Notes: generated by a model not told the origin, from the sequence alone. Shown: positions 34,887 through 43,640, numbered from the stretch's first letter. The stretch: 64,000 nt of DNA from Kaistia adipata DSM 17808 (GCF_000423225.1 NZ_KE383991.1:382217-446216); one strand, 5' to 3'. Program-made: numbers and translations.

Positions 34887-35855
34887 TCACTCGGCGGCCA
34901 CGAGAACGGAAACATCCGATTGCAGGCTGGCGAGACGCCGGTTCTGGGCCGAGCAGAGACGATCCATCTTGCGAAGGTCGGCTTCCGTCAGGTTCAGCGC
35001 CGCCTCGGCCCAGATGTCGACGACATCGATCAGTTCCTCGAGCGTCACCGGGTTGACCCGCCGCCGGGCCCGATAGAGCGCATGATGCGCGTTATGCTTG
35101 CGATTGTGGCGCGCGATATAGTCAAGCACGGCCGCGTGTCCCTGCCCATCCTCGGCCAGAACATCCACCACCCCCATCTCGTAAAGTTCCTCGGCCGTAT
35201 GGATGCGGCCCGAGAGGATGAGCGCCTCGGCCTTGTCGCGGGACATGCGCCGGGACAGGAAGCTGTAGGCGCCCATGCCGGGGAACATGTTGAACAGGAT
35301 TTCCGGCAGGCCCATCTTGGCGCTGCGCTCGGCCACGATCAGGTCGAAGGAGAGCGCGTGCTCGAAGCCGCCGCCGAGCGCATCGCCCTGCACCAGCGCC
35401 ATGGTCACGACCGGCGCGTCGAAGGCCACGGCATTGCGGTGGATGGCCTCGACGGCGACATGGCCGTAGTGGCGCATCGCATCGAGGTCCCGGCTACGGA
35501 TCCGCTGCGCGAAATGGCCGAGATCGCCGCCCAGATTGTAGATGCCCGGCACGGCCGAGGCCATGACGAACCAGGAGAACGGCGCGTCGGCGGGGCTCGC
35601 CAGGTTCGAGAAGGACTGGGTGATGGCCGCCTGCATCCGGCTGATGTCGTGCATCAGCTCATGCGTGTAGGACGGCTTGTCGACCGGATCCATGTAGCAC
35701 CAGCAGGTCGAATTGGCCGTGTCGATATCGAGATGCAGGTTGTCATAGCCGATGTCGCGGATCGCCCTGGCGGCATCGGACATGGCGGCATTGCCCGCGC
35801 CGGCCGTCATCGCATGAAGAGCAATCGGTGCATTGATCATTGGGAGGGAAGTCAT
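34887..35855 (-). CDS. RpfF-like crotonase-family DSF synthase
   Basis: A 322-residue enoyl-CoA hydratase-fold enzyme. The oxyanion-hole segment is NLGGDLGHF (about 107-115). The DSF-synthase signature is VQGDALGGGFEHAL, then MGLPEILFNMFPGMGAYSFL. Glu165 and Glu185 are exactly 20 residues apart, the spacing of the two catalytic glutamates of Xanthomonas RpfF. RpfF makes cis-2-unsaturated fatty acid signals from acyl-ACP or acyl-CoA. ATG 35855 follows GGAGACAAGGA. The convergent layout with the RpfC-like sensor matches Xanthomonas rpf clusters. The chain length of the product is unknown, and an ordinary enoyl-CoA hydratase role is the main alternative. Confidence 0.9.
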   Translation of the reverse strand: MTSLPMINAPIALHAMTAGAGNAAMSDAARAIRDIGYDNLHLDIDTANSTCWCYMDPVDKPSYTHELMHDISRMQAAITQSFSNLASPADAPFSWFVMASAVPGIYNLGGDLGHFAQRIRSRDLDAMRHYGHVAVEAIHRNAVAFDAPVVTMALVQGDALGGGFEHALSFDLIVAERSAKMGLPEILFNMFPGMGAYSFLSRRMSRDKAEALILSGRIHTAEELYEMGVVDVLAEDGQGHAAVLDYIARHNRKHNAHHALYRARRRVNPVTLEELIDVVDIWAEAALNLTEADLRKMDRLCSAQNRRLASLQSDVSVLVAAE

Positions 35856-36294
35856 TCCTTGTCTCCATTTTTAGGTTAACCAGCAAGAACGCCACGCGCG
35901 GGAGTGCCGCGAGGACACTGTCCAATACATTAGGTCCATGACACGGGACGAAAATGAGAAAGTAGCGCCCCGTCGGCCCGATCAAGGCCGCATATGCGTT
36001 CAAGGTGAATCGCGCGGTACGCAGAACAAAGTTCATCAAGGGCTACGAGCAACCGCGGCCGCGAGGACGCGGCCGAATACTCGATTGCCTGCCGGCGTGC
36101 TTGGCCGGCTCGCCGGAGGCGCTCTGCCGCAAGGATCGGACGGTCAGACACCTGTGGCAGCGGTTCGATCAACGGCCGATTCCGCTGCAGATCCACGCCA
36201 AACGCCCGATCGCCGGGCGGCTCGAGAACGCCGCGGCACCACCATGGCCCGTGGCTTGAAACCCTGGCGAGACTGGCCTGTCCCACCATCAACT
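35856..36294. other. Upstream region of the rpfF-like gene, no second gene recognised
   Basis: These 439 bases hold an AT-richer stretch near 35865-35935, the likely promoter of the rpfF-like gene, then GC-rich sequence. Overlapping frames of 84-147 codons on both strands have no recognisable domain; none has a convincing ribosome-binding site. It may contain a degraded gene, but I cannot name one. Confidence 0.45.
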
Positions 36295-36319
36295 GCCGGC
36301 GCAGGCGGCCTGCGCCGGC
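36295..36319 (-). terminator. Hairpin after the L,D-transpeptidase gene
   Basis: Perfect 11-bp stem GCCGGCGCAGG / CCTGCGCCGGC with a three-base loop, 14 bp beyond the stop of the minus-strand gene. There is no T-tract. Confidence 0.6.
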
Positions 36320-36332
36320 GGCTAGGCCCGCC

Positions 36333-37043
36333 CTATGCCGAGAGGACCACGACCTTCGTGTCCACCGGCGTCCGCGCGTAGAGGTGGATCATGTCCTGGC
36401 TGAGCAGGCCGACGCAGCCGCTGGTGACGCCCTTGCCGATCGAGTTGGGATGGCTGGAGGCGTAGATCGTGTAGAGCGTGTATTTGCCATCCTGGTAGAG
36501 ATAGAGCGTGCGGGCGCCGAGCGGATTGTCGAGGCCGCCCGGCATGCCGCCGGCATATTTGGCCGCCTCGGGCTGGCGCGCGATCATCTCCCTGGGCGGC
36601 GTCCAGGTCGCCCATTCGGCCTTGCGGCCGACATAGGCGTCGCCACTCCAGCGGAACCCGTCACGGCCGACATTGGCGCCATAGCGCGTCGCCATGCCGT
36701 CGCCCTCGACGCGATACACGTAGTATTTTCCAGGATCGACGATGATCGTGCCGGGCGCTTCCTTGGTCGCGTAGCGAACCGTCCGGCGGTAATACTTCGG
36801 ATCGACCTTGCTGACATCGGCGGCGGGAATCGGAAATTTTTCGTCGGGCACCGGTCCGTAGACCTTCTTCGCCTCGGCGAGGCTCATGCCGCCGGATGTC
36901 GCGCAACCGGCGAGCCCCAGCGCGGCGACGCCGGCGCCGGCACCCAACAGGAACGACCGGCGGCTGGGCCGCTCCGGTCCACACCCGAGCAGGGCGAGCT
37001 CTTGCATCCGGCGATTGTCGGCATTCCGATCGTCCATGGTCAT
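36333..37043 (-). CDS. YkuD-family L,D-transpeptidase, exported lipoprotein
   Basis: A 236-residue envelope enzyme. The N-terminus carries a twin-arginine-like signal SRRSFLLGAGAGVAALGLAG with a lipobox LAGC immediately after it, so a lipid-anchored periplasmic protein exported by Tat or Sec is predicted. The catalytic core is at the C-terminus: a histidine in SSHPNSIGKGV and the nucleophile cysteine in TSGCVGLL, the YkuD pattern. The family makes 3-3 peptidoglycan cross-links or anchors proteins to the wall. ATG 37043 follows GGGAAG; ATG 37037 is an alternative. It is monocistronic and not obviously tied to its neighbours. Confidence 0.92.
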   Translation of the reverse strand: MTMDDRNADNRRMQELALLGCGPERPSRRSFLLGAGAGVAALGLAGCATSGGMSLAEAKKVYGPVPDEKFPIPAADVSKVDPKYYRRTVRYATKEAPGTIIVDPGKYYVYRVEGDGMATRYGANVGRDGFRWSGDAYVGRKAEWATWTPPREMIARQPEAAKYAGGMPGGLDNPLGARTLYLYQDGKYTLYTIYASSHPNSIGKGVTSGCVGLLSQDMIHLYARTPVDTKVVVLSA

Positions 37044-37462
37044 GATGTCGGACTTCCCATCTCTTCGTACCCCGGCAGGGATGATACCCGGGAATGCTCC
37101 GCCGCGCGCGCCTTGCCGAACTAAATTTCTCGGCTGCGGTTCAACCGACAAGCCTGGCTTGGGCACCCGGACGGCAGCCCGATCCGCCCTTCCCAGCTTC
37201 CGGCTTGGACCGGCGGCAGGCTCGCCCCGATCGCGTCTCTCCCCCGAGCCGCCCGTGATCGCAGGCGGGCCTTCGCCGCGACAGCATCGGTCGCTGCGGC
37301 GACGGAGACCGGATGCGGCACTCGCAGCCCCTTCGGCAAGGCGACGAGGCTGGCGCACGCCGTTCGCCGCCCGGAGCAAAGGCAGCCTCCCCGCGAGGAA
37401 ACCATCGCCTTGCCTGTTCGCCGCCCAGCCGCTACAGCACGCGGAAAGACGGAGTGGTGCCA
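37044..37462. other. Divergent intergenic region between the L,D-transpeptidase and LacI genes
   Basis: These 419 bases must contain two divergent promoters. Long frames reading through on both strands are extensions of the flanking genes without ribosome-binding sites. I see no palindrome resembling the operator at 38568, so I find no sign here that the LacI gene autoregulates. Confidence 0.45.
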
Positions 37463-38527
37463 ATGAAGCCCTCGACGCTGATGGAAGTTGCCCAGCGCGC
37501 CGGCGTGTCGACCGCGACGGTCGCACGCGTGCTGAAGGCGAAGGGCTATGTCTCCGACGTGGCGCGCAGCCGCGTCGAGGCGGCGCTGAAGGCGACCGGC
37601 TACAGGCCCAATGCCGTCGCCCGCGGCCTGCGCCAGCAGCGCAGCTTCACCATCGGCCACATGCTGACGGCCATCACCGCCAATCCGTTCTTCGTCAACG
37701 TCGCGCACTGGGCCGAGGAGGCCGCGCTCGCCGAGGGCTACAAGACCTTCCTCTTCAACCATGACGGCAATCCGGAACGCGAGCGGCTCGGCGCGGAACG
37801 CTTCATCGAACGCCGCGTCGACGCGGTGCTGTTCACCAACGCCGTCGACAGCCGCAACGTGCAGCTGTTGCGAGAGGCCTCGATCCCGGTCATCCAGCTC
37901 GAGCGCGCCGCGACGATCGAGGCGCCCTCGATCCGCGTCGACAACCAGACCGGCGCGCTCGAGGCGATCGCTCATCTCGCCGAACTCGGCCACCGGCGCA
38001 TCGCCTTCATCGGCGGCGACCCGAACCTCATCCGGCGCGGCGACAGCCATTTCACCAGCGTCGAGGAAGAGCGCCTGGCCGGATACCGGATCGGACTGCG
38101 GCAAGCCGGCCTTCCTGTCGACGAGGCGCTCATCCGGCTCGGGCTCTACTACAGCATCGCCGACGGCGGCTCGGGCATCGAGGGCTACAAACACATGAAG
38201 GCGCTGCTCGCCCTCCCCGAGCGCCCGACCGCAATCTTCGCCACCTGCGACATCCTCGCGGCCGGCGCGCTGCAGGCGATCTACGAGGAAGGCCTCCGGG
38301 TGCCGCACGACCTGTCGATCATCGGCTTCGACGACACGCTCGCCGCCAACCTCGCGCCGCAGCTGACCACGGTGGCGCAGCCGATGGAAGATCTCGGCCG
38401 CCTCGGATTCCGCACCGCACTCGCCGCGATCGAGGGCGAAAGCGTCCCGAATGACTTGGTTCTACCCGCGCGCCTGGTCCTGCGGCGCTCGACCGGTCCC
38501 GCACCGCACCCAAACTCGCGCCGCTGA
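37463..38527 (+). CDS. LacI-family transcriptional repressor
   Basis: A 354-residue LacI-type repressor: helix-turn-helix LMEVAQRAGVSTATVARVL at residues 6-24, hinge helix PNAVARGLRQQ, then a periplasmic-binding-like effector domain (IGHMLTAITANPFFVN, FIGGDPNLIRRGDSH, SIIGFDDTLAANL). ATG 37463 follows GGAGTGG. It lies upstream of, and in the same direction as, a CUT1 sugar importer. The perfect 20-bp palindrome at 38568-38587 between the two is its probable operator. The inducer is presumably the imported sugar. Confidence 0.94.
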   Translation: MKPSTLMEVAQRAGVSTATVARVLKAKGYVSDVARSRVEAALKATGYRPNAVARGLRQQRSFTIGHMLTAITANPFFVNVAHWAEEAALAEGYKTFLFNHDGNPERERLGAERFIERRVDAVLFTNAVDSRNVQLLREASIPVIQLERAATIEAPSIRVDNQTGALEAIAHLAELGHRRIAFIGGDPNLIRRGDSHFTSVEEERLAGYRIGLRQAGLPVDEALIRLGLYYSIADGGSGIEGYKHMKALLALPERPTAIFATCDILAAGALQAIYEEGLRVPHDLSIIGFDDTLAANLAPQLTTVAQPMEDLGRLGFRTALAAIEGESVPNDLVLPARLVLRRSTGPAPHPNSRR

Positions 38528-38532
38528 GCCGA

Positions 38533-38561
38533 TTGACCTCGCCTTGTGCGGGTGCTAACGA
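38533..38561 (+). promoter_or_regulatory. Predicted promoter of the CUT1 importer operon
   Basis: TTGACC (38533-38538), a 17-bp spacer and TAACGA (38556-38561) preceded by TGC, an extended -10 feature. The -10 is poor, but initiation would fall at the left edge of the operator. Confidence 0.4.
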
Positions 38562-38567
38562 TTTTAA

Positions 38568-38587
38568 ATGTGTCATCGATGACACAT
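38568..38587. promoter_or_regulatory. LacI-family operator, perfect 20-bp palindrome
   Basis: Arm ATGTGTCATC followed by its exact reverse complement, with CG at the centre, 40 bp after the LacI stop and 120 bp before the SBP start. It has no loop or T-tract, so an operator is far more likely than a terminator. Confidence 0.8.
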
Positions 38588-38707
38588 GATGAAAACAGCC
38601 GTTTTCGACGAACGACAGGCCTGCGCAAGACAGGCTTCAGAACGAATTCCAGGAAACGCCGGCCACCGTCGCACGACGGCAGAGCCACTCATCGGAGGGC
38701 ATACCCC

Positions 38708-39979
38708 ATGCGCATCAAGACTCTTCTGGCCGCGACCACGATCGCGGCGGGCCTTCTGTCCGGACCCGCCCTCGCGGAGACGACCGTCAATTTCTGGCAG
38801 TTCTCGACCCGCGATGCCGACATCGCCGCCTGGAACGAGGCGATCGCCGCCTTCGAGAAGGCCAATCCGGACATCAAGGTCAACATGGAGATCGTGCCCT
38901 GGTCGGAACAGCAGCAGCGCCTCGTCAGCGCGCTCTCGGCCGGCGGCCTGCCCGACGTCTCCATGCTCGGCAACAACGTCGTCGCGCAGTTCCAGTCGGC
39001 CGGCGCCCTCGCCCCGCTCGACGACTATTTCGCCGCCTATGACAAGGAACACGGCACCAATGTCGCCGAGGACATCTGGCCGGGCGACAAGGGCTACTAC
39101 AACCTCGCCGGCAAGTGGTGGGCCTCGCCGATCAGCGTCGAGACGCGGGCGCTCTACTACCGCAAGGACCTGTTCAAGGACGCCGGCCTCGCCCCCGCGA
39201 AGCCGCCGCAGACCTGGGCCGATTTCGCCACCGACGCGGTCAAGCTGACCAAGGACGGCACCTATGGGGCGGCGCTGTCGATGAGCCTCGACTACTTCAC
39301 CGTCCAGAACTTCATGAGCGCCTATCTCGGCTATGGCGCACGCATGATCGGCGAAGACGGCAAATGCGGCTTCGAGACGCCCGAGTTCAAGGAAGCGCTC
39401 GACACCTATGTCAGCGTCTACAAGAACAAGGCGACCCATCCCGACGCGCCGAGCATGAGCGGCGACACCTTCCGCAAGGGCTTCCGGGATGGCAAGTTCG
39501 CGATGATCCTGTCGGATGCCGGCCTCTACAAGGACCTGCAGAACGACAAGTCCGCCTTCCTCGACGAAGTCGGCATCGCCATGGTGCCGGCCGGCCCGAA
39601 GAACCGTTCCGGTTTCCTCGGCGGCTGGCCGCTGGTGCTCTGGGATGCCTCGGAGAACAAGGAGGCGACGGCGAAATGGATCATGTTCGCCACCCATGGC
39701 GACGCGCTGAAGACGCTTGCCACCAATGGCGGCTTCATCCCCGGCAGCGTCTCGCTCGCCAAGGGCGCGCCCTGGACGGAGTTCCCCTACCCGCTCTTTG
39801 TCGAGCAGCTGCAGGATGCCCGCCCGTACCAGTATCCGAACGAGGCGATCCCGCAGATGGGCCAGCTCGAGGTCGACACGATCCAGAAGGCCGTGCAGGC
39901 CGTGGCGCTCGGTCAGCAAACGACCGATCAGGCGACCGCGCAGCTCTGCACCAGCATCAACGAAGTGCTGGCTCGCTAA
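38708..39979 (+). CDS. CUT1 (family 1) ABC transporter sugar-binding protein
   Basis: A 423-residue SBP. The Sec signal MRIKTLLAATTIAAGLLSG ends at ALA (about residue 24). The mature domain shows family 1 features: VNFWQFSTRDADIAAWNEAI, VPWSEQQQRLVSAL, LPDVSMLGNNVVAQF and MVPAGPKNRSGFLGGWPLVLW. ATG 38708 follows CGGAGGG. It is the first structural gene after the operator at 38568. No ATPase is encoded in this operon, so a shared MalK/UgpC-type ATPase, possibly 52417-53493, must serve it. Confidence 0.93.
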   Translation: MRIKTLLAATTIAAGLLSGPALAETTVNFWQFSTRDADIAAWNEAIAAFEKANPDIKVNMEIVPWSEQQQRLVSALSAGGLPDVSMLGNNVVAQFQSAGALAPLDDYFAAYDKEHGTNVAEDIWPGDKGYYNLAGKWWASPISVETRALYYRKDLFKDAGLAPAKPPQTWADFATDAVKLTKDGTYGAALSMSLDYFTVQNFMSAYLGYGARMIGEDGKCGFETPEFKEALDTYVSVYKNKATHPDAPSMSGDTFRKGFRDGKFAMILSDAGLYKDLQNDKSAFLDEVGIAMVPAGPKNRSGFLGGWPLVLWDASENKEATAKWIMFATHGDALKTLATNGGFIPGSVSLAKGAPWTEFPYPLFVEQLQDARPYQYPNEAIPQMGQLEVDTIQKAVQAVALGQQTTDQATAQLCTSINEVLAR

Positions 39980-39998
39980 GGCGCGCCAGGTCATCCTC

Positions 39999-40931
39999 AT
40001 GGCCACGACACGCCAGGATTCCGTCCGGGCAACCATCGGGGCGGCCGCGCGCCGCCCCGATCGGGCCCGCCTCTATGATCGCCTGCTGCCCTACGGCATG
40101 ATGGCGCCTGCGGTGTTCGTCGCCTTCGCGATCGCCATCGTCCCGCTCTGCTACGCGTTCTGGCTGTCGCTGCAGGACTGGTACATGCTGCGCCAGCCCG
40201 TACCGAAATGGGGCGGGCTGGTGAACTACCGCCAGCTCCTCGTCGACACCCAGCTCTGGATGGCCTTCGGCCGCACCTGGATCTGGACGATCGGCACCGT
40301 CTTCGTCGAGCTGCTCCTCGCCCTTCCGATCGCGCTGCTGCTCAACCGCGAGACGGCGATCGCGCGGACCGCCTCGGCGGTGATCCTGCTGCCCTGGGTC
40401 ACGCCCTTCATCGTGCTCGGCTTCGGCTGGCGCTTCCTGCTCGATTCCGACGTCGGCCCGATCCACGCCTTCCTGCACGCGATCGGCATCGCCGGCGACA
40501 GCTCCGTGCTGAACGATCCGGTGCTCGCCTTCGCCACCATCATCTTCATCTCGGGCTGGAAGGGCACGCCGTTCCTGGTGATCGCCCTGCTGGCGGCGCT
40601 GAAATCGATACCCGACGAGCTCTATGAGGCCGCCGAGGTCGACGGCGCCAATGCCTGGGCGCGCTTCCGGCACGTCACGGTACCGGCGATCCAGAACACG
40701 GTCGTCACCGTCGGCCTCGTGCTCGGCATCCTCGCCTTCTACTCGTTCGACCTGCCCTGGATCATGACCAAGGGCGGCCCGCAGGACGCGACGACCATCG
40801 TCGGTATCGCCATGTACAAGGCCGTCTTCCTCGATCTCAGGCCCGCCTACGCCGCAGCGATCAGCATCGTCATGCTGCTCCTGCTGTTCATCGCCTCGCT
40901 GCTCGCCCTGAGGGCGCGGAGGACCACCTGA
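39999..40931 (+). CDS. CUT1 ABC transporter permease (MalF/UgpA type)
   Basis: A 310-residue permease. The N-terminal 30 residues are charged and cytoplasmic; membrane segments begin at PYGMMAPAVFVAFAIAIVP. The EAA loop is LYEAAEVDGANAWARFRHVTVP. The start is ATG 39999, 20 bp after the SBP stop, with AGG upstream. It pairs with the next gene, which it overlaps by one base (TGATG). Confidence 0.93.
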   Translation: MATTRQDSVRATIGAAARRPDRARLYDRLLPYGMMAPAVFVAFAIAIVPLCYAFWLSLQDWYMLRQPVPKWGGLVNYRQLLVDTQLWMAFGRTWIWTIGTVFVELLLALPIALLLNRETAIARTASAVILLPWVTPFIVLGFGWRFLLDSDVGPIHAFLHAIGIAGDSSVLNDPVLAFATIIFISGWKGTPFLVIALLAALKSIPDELYEAAEVDGANAWARFRHVTVPAIQNTVVTVGLVLGILAFYSFDLPWIMTKGGPQDATTIVGIAMYKAVFLDLRPAYAAAISIVMLLLLFIASLLALRARRTT

Positions 40932-41758
40932 TGCGCCGGACCTCCCCGCTTCGCGAAGCGACCCTCGACGCGGTCACGCTCGTCGTCCTGTTCCTGCTGC
41001 TCGTGCCGATCCTCTGGGTGTTCGTCGCCTCGGTCCGGCCCGAGACCGACATCACCGGGGGCGGCCTCTGGCCCGAGCGCTTCACCTTCGACCACTATGC
41101 GGCGATCCTCGCCAAACGGCCATTCCTGATCGCGCTGAAGAACAGCCTGATCGTCGGCATCGTCGTGGCTGTCGTCACCACGGCGCTGGCGCTTCCCGCC
41201 GCCTATGCGCTGAGCCGCTTCCAGTTCCGGGGCCGCAACGGGTTCGGCCTGCTGATCCTCGGCACGCAGATGCTGCCGAGCCTCGCCGTGCTGGTGCCGC
41301 TTGTCGTGATCGTGCGCCAGCTCGGCCTCACCAACACGCTGACGGCGCTGATCTTCACCCATCTCGCGCTCGGCATGCCGATCGCGGTGTGGATGCTCAA
41401 GGGCTACATCGACGCGATCCCCAAGGAGCTCGAGGAGGCGGCCATGATCGACGGCTGCGGCCGGATCGGCGCGCTGACGCGGGTGGTGATCCCGCTGATC
41501 CGTCCGGCGATCATCGCGGTCGGCACCTTCGCCTTCGTGCTTTCCTGGGGCGAATATCTGATGGCGCTGGCGCTGATCTCGAAGGCCGACGTGCGCACGC
41601 TGCCGCTCGCGCTGCAGGGCCTGTTCGATCCCTATTCCTTCTCCTGGGGCCAGGTCATGGCCGGCGGCACCGTCATTGCCCTGCCGGCGATCCTCCTCTT
41701 CCTCATCTTCCGCAAGCAACTGGTCGGCGGCCTCCTGGCCGGCGGCGTGAAAGGATAA
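40931..41758 (+). CDS. CUT1 ABC transporter permease (MalG/UgpE type)
   Basis: A 275-residue permease with a first membrane segment at about 17-36 (VTLVVLFLLLVPILWVFVAS) and the EAA loop LEEAAMIDGCGRIGALTRVVIP at about 165-186. The C-terminus FRKQLVGGLLAGGVKG is typical of MalG-type subunits. Translation is coupled to the preceding permease. Two catabolic genes follow within 100 bp. Confidence 0.93.
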   Translation: MRRTSPLREATLDAVTLVVLFLLLVPILWVFVASVRPETDITGGGLWPERFTFDHYAAILAKRPFLIALKNSLIVGIVVAVVTTALALPAAYALSRFQFRGRNGFGLLILGTQMLPSLAVLVPLVVIVRQLGLTNTLTALIFTHLALGMPIAVWMLKGYIDAIPKELEEAAMIDGCGRIGALTRVVIPLIRPAIIAVGTFAFVLSWGEYLMALALISKADVRTLPLALQGLFDPYSFSWGQVMAGGTVIALPAILLFLIFRKQLVGGLLAGGVKG

Positions 41759-41762
41759 TGCC

Positions 41763-42806
41763 ATGAGCGCCATGACGCGTTCGCTCTACTTCAACGGCCC
41801 GCGCAGCCTGACGATCGAGGAGGAACCGCTGCGCACGCCGGGCCCCGACGAGGTCGTGATCGAGGCGCTCGTTTCCGGCATCAGCGCCGGCACCGAACTC
41901 AACGTGTTCCGTGGCCTCGCGCCGCAGTGGCGCCAGCACATGGACCCGGTGACGCGCCTGTTCCTCGACGGCGGCGCCGACTGGAGCTGGCCGGCCCGCT
42001 ACGGCTACGCCATGGTCGGCCGGATCGTCGAGACGGGCTCCTCCGTAACGCGCGTCAAGCTGGGCGACCTCGTCTACGCCTATGCGCCGCACGGCCGCCA
42101 CGCCGCCCTCAACGAGAAGGCCATCATCCCGCTCGGCAACCTCGAGGATGCCGAACTCGGCGTTTTCTTCTCCAATCTCAACACCGCTTATAATGGCGTG
42201 CTCGACGCCAACCTGCCGCTCGGCGCCGACGTCGTCGTTTCGGGCCTCGGCGTGATCGGCCAGATCGTCGTTCGTCTCCTGAGGCGGAACGGCGCGCGCA
42301 CCGTGATCGGCATCGACGGCATCGACCTGCGGCGCGACCTGGCGCTGGCCGGCGGCGCCGACCATGTGCTGCGCCCGGGCGAGGACAAGGTCGCCGAGCG
42401 CGTACGCGAAATGACCGACGGACGCGGCGCCGACGCCGTCATCGAGGTCTCGGGCGCCGCCCCGGCGCTCAACGAGGCGATCCGCACCGTCGGCTTCAAC
42501 GGCCTCGTCGTCGCGATGTCCTGGTATGGCGGCACGTTCGAGAGCCTGAGCCTCTCCGGCGAGTTCCATCACAACCGCCCGCGCATCGTCTCGTCGCAGG
42601 TGGGCTCGGTCAATCCGTTCCTCGGGCCGCTCTGGTCGGTGCCGCGCCGCGCCCAGATCGCGCGCGAATACCTCTCGACCTATGCGCGCGACCTGAAGGG
42701 CTTCATCACGCATCGCGTTCCGCTCCAGGACGCGGCGCGCGGCTACCAGCTGCTCGACCAGGGTTCGCCCGAGGTCATGCAGGTTCTGATCGACTATCGT
42801 TCCTGA
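41763..42806 (+). CDS. MDR-superfamily (zinc-type alcohol dehydrogenase-like) oxidoreductase, zinc ligands absent
   Basis: A 347-residue medium-chain dehydrogenase. The N-terminal GroES-like domain reads VVIEALVSGISAGTELNVFRG, so the catalytic-zinc Cys normally found before Gly-x-Asp is replaced. The Rossmann domain has VVSGLGVIGQIVVRLLRRNGA and GRGADAVIEVSGAAPAL. This matches the threonine-dehydrogenase-like subgroup found in sugar operons that lacks classical zinc ligands. It would oxidise or reduce the imported sugar with NAD(P). It starts 5 bp after the permease stop and so is co-transcribed. Confidence 0.88.
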   Translation: MSAMTRSLYFNGPRSLTIEEEPLRTPGPDEVVIEALVSGISAGTELNVFRGLAPQWRQHMDPVTRLFLDGGADWSWPARYGYAMVGRIVETGSSVTRVKLGDLVYAYAPHGRHAALNEKAIIPLGNLEDAELGVFFSNLNTAYNGVLDANLPLGADVVVSGLGVIGQIVVRLLRRNGARTVIGIDGIDLRRDLALAGGADHVLRPGEDKVAERVREMTDGRGADAVIEVSGAAPALNEAIRTVGFNGLVVAMSWYGGTFESLSLSGEFHHNRPRIVSSQVGSVNPFLGPLWSVPRRAQIAREYLSTYARDLKGFITHRVPLQDAARGYQLLDQGSPEVMQVLIDYRS

Positions 42807-42840
42807 ACGCCGGCCCCGAGCCAGAAAGCGGATCCGTTCC

Positions 42841-43620
42841 ATGAAGTACTCTGCCTGTCTCGAATGGCTTTTCGCCGCCGAAGCGCCCGTTTTCGCCGAT
42901 CGCATCCGCCTGGCCCGGAAGGCCGGGCTCGACGGCATCGAATTCTGGCTCTGGAGCAACAAGGACATCGACGCGGTGAAGGCCGCGCTCGACGAGACCG
43001 GCCTCGCGATCACCGGCTTCGTCGCCGAGCCGATGGTGCCGCTGACCGACCCGGCGCGGCATGACGAGTTCCTCGAAGGTCTCCGGAAATCGATTGACGT
43101 CGCCCGGCGCCTCGGCGCGCCGACGCTGATCGCCCAGGCCGGGGCCGACCTGCCCGGTCGCAGCCGGGCCGAACAGCGCGCGGCGCTGACCGACTGCCTC
43201 GGCCGCGCCGCCGACATCCTTGCCGGCTCCGGCGTGAGGCTCGCGGTCGAGCCGCTCAACACGCGGGTCGATCATGTCGGCTACTTCCTGCCCTCGACCG
43301 TCGAGGGGCTTGATATCATCGACGATGTCGGCCGCCCCGAGATCAAGATCCTCTACGATATCTACCACTCCGCCGTGATGTCGGAGGATATCGCGACGGT
43401 GCTCGACGGGCGTCTCGACCGCGTCGCTCATGTCCATCTCGCCGACACCCCTGGGCGGCACGAGCCCGGATCCGGCACGCTCGACTGGAAGGCCCGCCTC
43501 GGCTGGCTCGCGCGGAACGGCTATCAAGGCATGGTCGGCCTCGAGTACAAGCCGACCAAGGACACCGCCGCCAGCCTCGCGGCGGTGCAGGCATGGACCG
43601 GAACGAACGGCGGCCGTTGA
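42841..43620 (+). CDS. Sugar phosphate isomerase/epimerase-like TIM barrel (hydroxypyruvate isomerase type)
   Basis: A 259-residue AP-endonuclease-2-fold enzyme. The N-terminus MKYSACLEWLF and GLDGIEFWLW match hydroxypyruvate isomerase relatives. Metal ligands appear in LAVEPLNTR (Glu), LYDIYHSAVM (Asp, His), HVHLADTPGRHEPGSG (His) and VGLEYKP (Glu). The family isomerises or epimerises keto sugars using a divalent metal. It is the last gene of the CUT1 operon, 34 bp after the dehydrogenase. It would act on the keto-sugar product. Confidence 0.88.
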   Translation: MKYSACLEWLFAAEAPVFADRIRLARKAGLDGIEFWLWSNKDIDAVKAALDETGLAITGFVAEPMVPLTDPARHDEFLEGLRKSIDVARRLGAPTLIAQAGADLPGRSRAEQRAALTDCLGRAADILAGSGVRLAVEPLNTRVDHVGYFLPSTVEGLDIIDDVGRPEIKILYDIYHSAVMSEDIATVLDGRLDRVAHVHLADTPGRHEPGSGTLDWKARLGWLARNGYQGMVGLEYKPTKDTAASLAAVQAWTGTNGGR

Positions 43621-43640
43621 GCCGCGGACGATCGAAGACT

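Noticed and set aside
32610-35879. 1089-codon open frame, the longest in the window
   Set aside because: It runs out of frame through the RpfC-like gene and antisense through the RpfF-like gene, is Arg/His/Pro-rich and has no domain. It is an artefact of high GC content.
35938-36381. Overlapping frames upstream of the rpfF-like gene as a small gene or transposase remnant
   Set aside because: No transposase motif, no terminal repeats and no consistent coding signal in any frame.
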